Shown here: piece by piece, positions 62,207 through 64,000 of the stretch | Layout of the letters: the number at the start of each line of letters is the position of its first letter | Numbering within the stretch: the stretch's first letter is position 1 | DNA from: Peribacillus deserti | GTDB lineage: Bacteria; Bacillota; Bacilli; Bacillales; DSM-1321 | Direction of reading: 5' to 3' | Assembly: GCF_016909175.1 (NCBI RefSeq) | Contig: NZ_JAFBFI010000001.1 | Coordinates: 186,001-250,000 of the forward strand | DNA: 64,000 nt | Translations under genes and position numbers: made by a program | Notes under the pieces: model-generated | What the model was told of the DNA's origin: nothing | The model's database searches: none | What the model saw: only the letters and a program-made list of their open reading frames with translations

Positions 62207-63799
62207 ATGACGAACTGGTGGAAGCAGTCTGTTTTTTATGAAATATATATGCCCAGCTTTAAGGATGGCAATAACGATGGAATCGGTGATTTTTCCGGAA
62301 TTGCCTCCAAGCTGGATTATTTAAAAGAACTCGGGGTTGACGGGCTGTGGCTCACACCCTTTTATCCGTCTCCAAAAATCGATAATGGCTACGACATTGC
62401 CGATTACTACGATATTGATCCTAATTATGGGACGATGAGCGATTTTGATTCTTTTATTAGTGAAGCACATGCACGGGGCATGAAGGTTATTGTGGATTTG
62501 GTACTGAATCATACATCATCAAAGCATCAATGGTTTCAGGAGTCCAGATCCTCCAAAGATAATCCCAAGCGCGACTGGTACATTTGGAGGGATGAGCCGA
62601 ACAATTGGGAATCCTTCTTTGGCGGGACAGCCTGGGAGTATGATAAGGCAACTGGCCAGTATTATTATCATGCCTTTGCCAAAGAACAGGTCGATTTAAA
62701 TTGGGCGAATCCTGAAGTGAAACGCGCAATGTTTGATGTGATGCAGTTCTGGCTTGATAAGGGAGTAGATGGATTCAGGCTTGATGTGATCAACTTCCTA
62801 AAGGTAAATAATACGTTTAAAGATAATCCACATGATGCAGAAAAAAATGAACAACTGCATCTGTATGACAAAGACCAGGAGGGCATCCTGGAAGTTATTG
62901 AGGAGATTTCGGCTTTTGTTCATGAATATCCGGGAGCATTCCTTGTCGGTGAAGTTGGCTCAGAAGATCTGGATATCTTAACGCAGTATTCTGGCCTTGA
63001 TAAATTAGATGTGGTGTTTAATTTCAATATAGGAAGTATCCCTAAGTTCGACCTAGATAAGCTTTATGATCAGCTGGCAGAGACGGATAAGATATACGAT
63101 TCTGTACAAGTTCCAACGTTGTTTTTTTCAAGCCATGACATGCCGCGCTTTATCTCAAGATTTGGTGGCAGCAAGGAACGGGCAAAGCTGATAGCTGCGC
63201 TCATGCTTACTGCAAAAGGTGTTCCGTTCATCTATTTTGGCGATGAAATCGGCATGAGTGATTGGGTGACAAATGATATTTCCAAAATGAAGGATGTTCA
63301 AGGTGTTATGGCCTATCAATCAGCGATCGAATCGGGCAGTTCCCAAAAGGAAGCGTTAAAGGCAGCTAATGTGAAATGCCGTGATAAGTCGCGAACTCCG
63401 ATGCAATGGAATTCAAATGAGCATGCTGGATTCTCAGAACACACACCATGGATTACGGTACCGGATGAAACATCCATTATCAATGTTGAAGACCAGACAA
63501 ACGATCCTGATTCTCTGCTTTCATTTTATAAAAATCTTTTAAAACTGCGAAAACAACATTCGGCGCTGCAAACAGGTGATTATGAGTTTTTCCAAAAAGA
63601 AGAGGATTTTGTGTATTTCGTAAGAAGCAATGATTCAGAAAAAATATTAGTCGCCTTGAATTTTGGAGAGAAGCCGAAAAGTGTGGATTTAGCGGATTAT
63701 GAACTGTTGTTTTCCACCCATAGGGAACGGGTTAGAACTGGCGAATCCATAACAATCCTACCCAATGAGGCAATGATTCTAAAGGGGGATAAAAAATGA
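62207..63799 (+). CDS. GH13 alpha-glucosidase (oligo-1,6-glucosidase type)
   Basis: 530 aa, no signal peptide, so cytoplasmic. GH13 regions: DLVLNHTS, GFRLDVINF (nucleophile Asp193), FLVGEVGSE (acid/base Glu249) and SSHDMPRF (Asp311). Val directly after the nucleophile is the residue associated with alpha-1,6 specificity in this family. It would cleave imported isomaltooligosaccharides or similar. AGGAG upstream; overlaps the next start. Confidence 0.93.
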   Translation: MTNWWKQSVFYEIYMPSFKDGNNDGIGDFSGIASKLDYLKELGVDGLWLTPFYPSPKIDNGYDIADYYDIDPNYGTMSDFDSFISEAHARGMKVIVDLVLNHTSSKHQWFQESRSSKDNPKRDWYIWRDEPNNWESFFGGTAWEYDKATGQYYYHAFAKEQVDLNWANPEVKRAMFDVMQFWLDKGVDGFRLDVINFLKVNNTFKDNPHDAEKNEQLHLYDKDQEGILEVIEEISAFVHEYPGAFLVGEVGSEDLDILTQYSGLDKLDVVFNFNIGSIPKFDLDKLYDQLAETDKIYDSVQVPTLFFSSHDMPRFISRFGGSKERAKLIAALMLTAKGVPFIYFGDEIGMSDWVTNDISKMKDVQGVMAYQSAIESGSSQKEALKAANVKCRDKSRTPMQWNSNEHAGFSEHTPWITVPDETSIINVEDQTNDPDSLLSFYKNLLKLRKQHSALQTGDYEFFQKEEDFVYFVRSNDSEKILVALNFGEKPKSVDLADYELLFSTHRERVRTGESITILPNEAMILKGDKK

Positions 63800-64000
63800 G
63801 AAGATTAACCAAAGGTGACGTGAAAACCTGTGAAGCGCTTTTAGAGGAGTTCACATCGCAGGCACAGCCGAGACAGGCCGAAAAAATCGTGTTCACTGGG
63901 ATCGGCGAAAATGATGTGTATAACATTACAGCTCCTTTTGCTGATGAAGGGGAGCTTGTGATCGCAGGGCGTGTGGAATCGCGCGACAGTGAGCATTCCA
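63796..64000 (+). CDS. DUF1861-like protein (partial, cut by right edge)
   Basis: 68 codons visible; ATG overlaps the glucosidase stop, with AAAGGGGGAT upstream. Begins MRRLTKGDVKTCEALLEEF and contains GIGENDVYNITAPF, resembling DUF1861 proteins, which have a five-bladed beta-propeller-like glycosidase/phosphorylase relation. Likely takes part in processing the imported sugar. Assignment from memory on a fragment. Confidence 0.6.
   Translation, partial: MRRLTKGDVKTCEALLEEFTSQAQPRQAEKIVFTGIGENDVYNITAPFADEGELVIAGRVESRDSEHS

Overview
The window reads as chromosome of a low-GC Gram-positive endospore-former of the Bacillaceae (Bacillus in the broad sense). Evidence: strong AGGAGG-type ribosome sites with frequent TTG and GTG starts, a complete teichuronic-acid (tuaABCDEFGH) operon followed by gtaB, an eps/ywq-type capsule operon with an EAR-like leader RNA, a PlcR/PapR-like quorum pair, CcpA-type cre sequence, and a widespread Bacillus palindromic repeat. 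No rRNA, tRNA, CRISPR array or intact insertion sequence was seen.

Layout. (1) 1-2.8 kb: a small secreted-peptide locus on the minus strand (two short leader-bearing peptides plus an M50 membrane protease, cut by the left edge) beside a PlcR-like regulator and a divergent PapR-like signalling propeptide; the two promoter regions share a GACTTTTTA..TAAAA box. (2) 4.1-23.8 kb: one long exopolysaccharide operon: tyrosine phosphatases, chain-length/BY-kinase pair, EAR-like RNA, UDP-bacillosamine-type pathway (dehydratase, aminotransferase, acetyltransferase, phosphoglycosyl transferase), GalU, glycosyltransferases, a CapK-like adenylating enzyme, Wzy, Wzx, UDP-glucose dehydrogenase and a UDP-glucuronate epimerase, ended by a strong terminator. 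(3) 24-28 kb: small or broken genes. (4) 28.3-32.3 kb: a compact GH16 / GT2 / polysaccharide deacetylase / GH16 operon with SinR-like boxes upstream. (5) 32.4-35.7 kb: a secreted lipase-like effector with a small helical partner, surrounded by DUF1433-like lipoproteins; this resembles the TslA/TlaA/TilA type VII secretion toxin module. (6) 36-38.9 kb: secreted 5'-nucleotidase and small genes. (7) 39.4-44.1 kb: a c-di-GMP-I riboswitch followed by a secreted double nitrilase-fold protein, a chemoreceptor and a CheW-like protein. (8) 44.5-56.3 kb: an LCP ligase, tuaA-H and gtaB. (9) 56.9-64 kb: P-loop kinase, LacI-family regulator, and a sugar ABC importer with alpha-glucosidase and a cut DUF1861-like gene.

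How it fits together: most of the window builds or remodels the cell surface. Two Wzx/Wzy polymers (eps-like and teichuronic acid) draw on duplicated GalU and UDP-glucose dehydrogenase supplies, a third synthase-type polysaccharide is made from the 28-32 kb operon, and two interbacterial competition loci (quorum-linked peptide pair; lipase toxin with immunity lipoproteins) sit next to the surface loci. All functional statements come from reading the sequence and recalled family knowledge; no database search was run.
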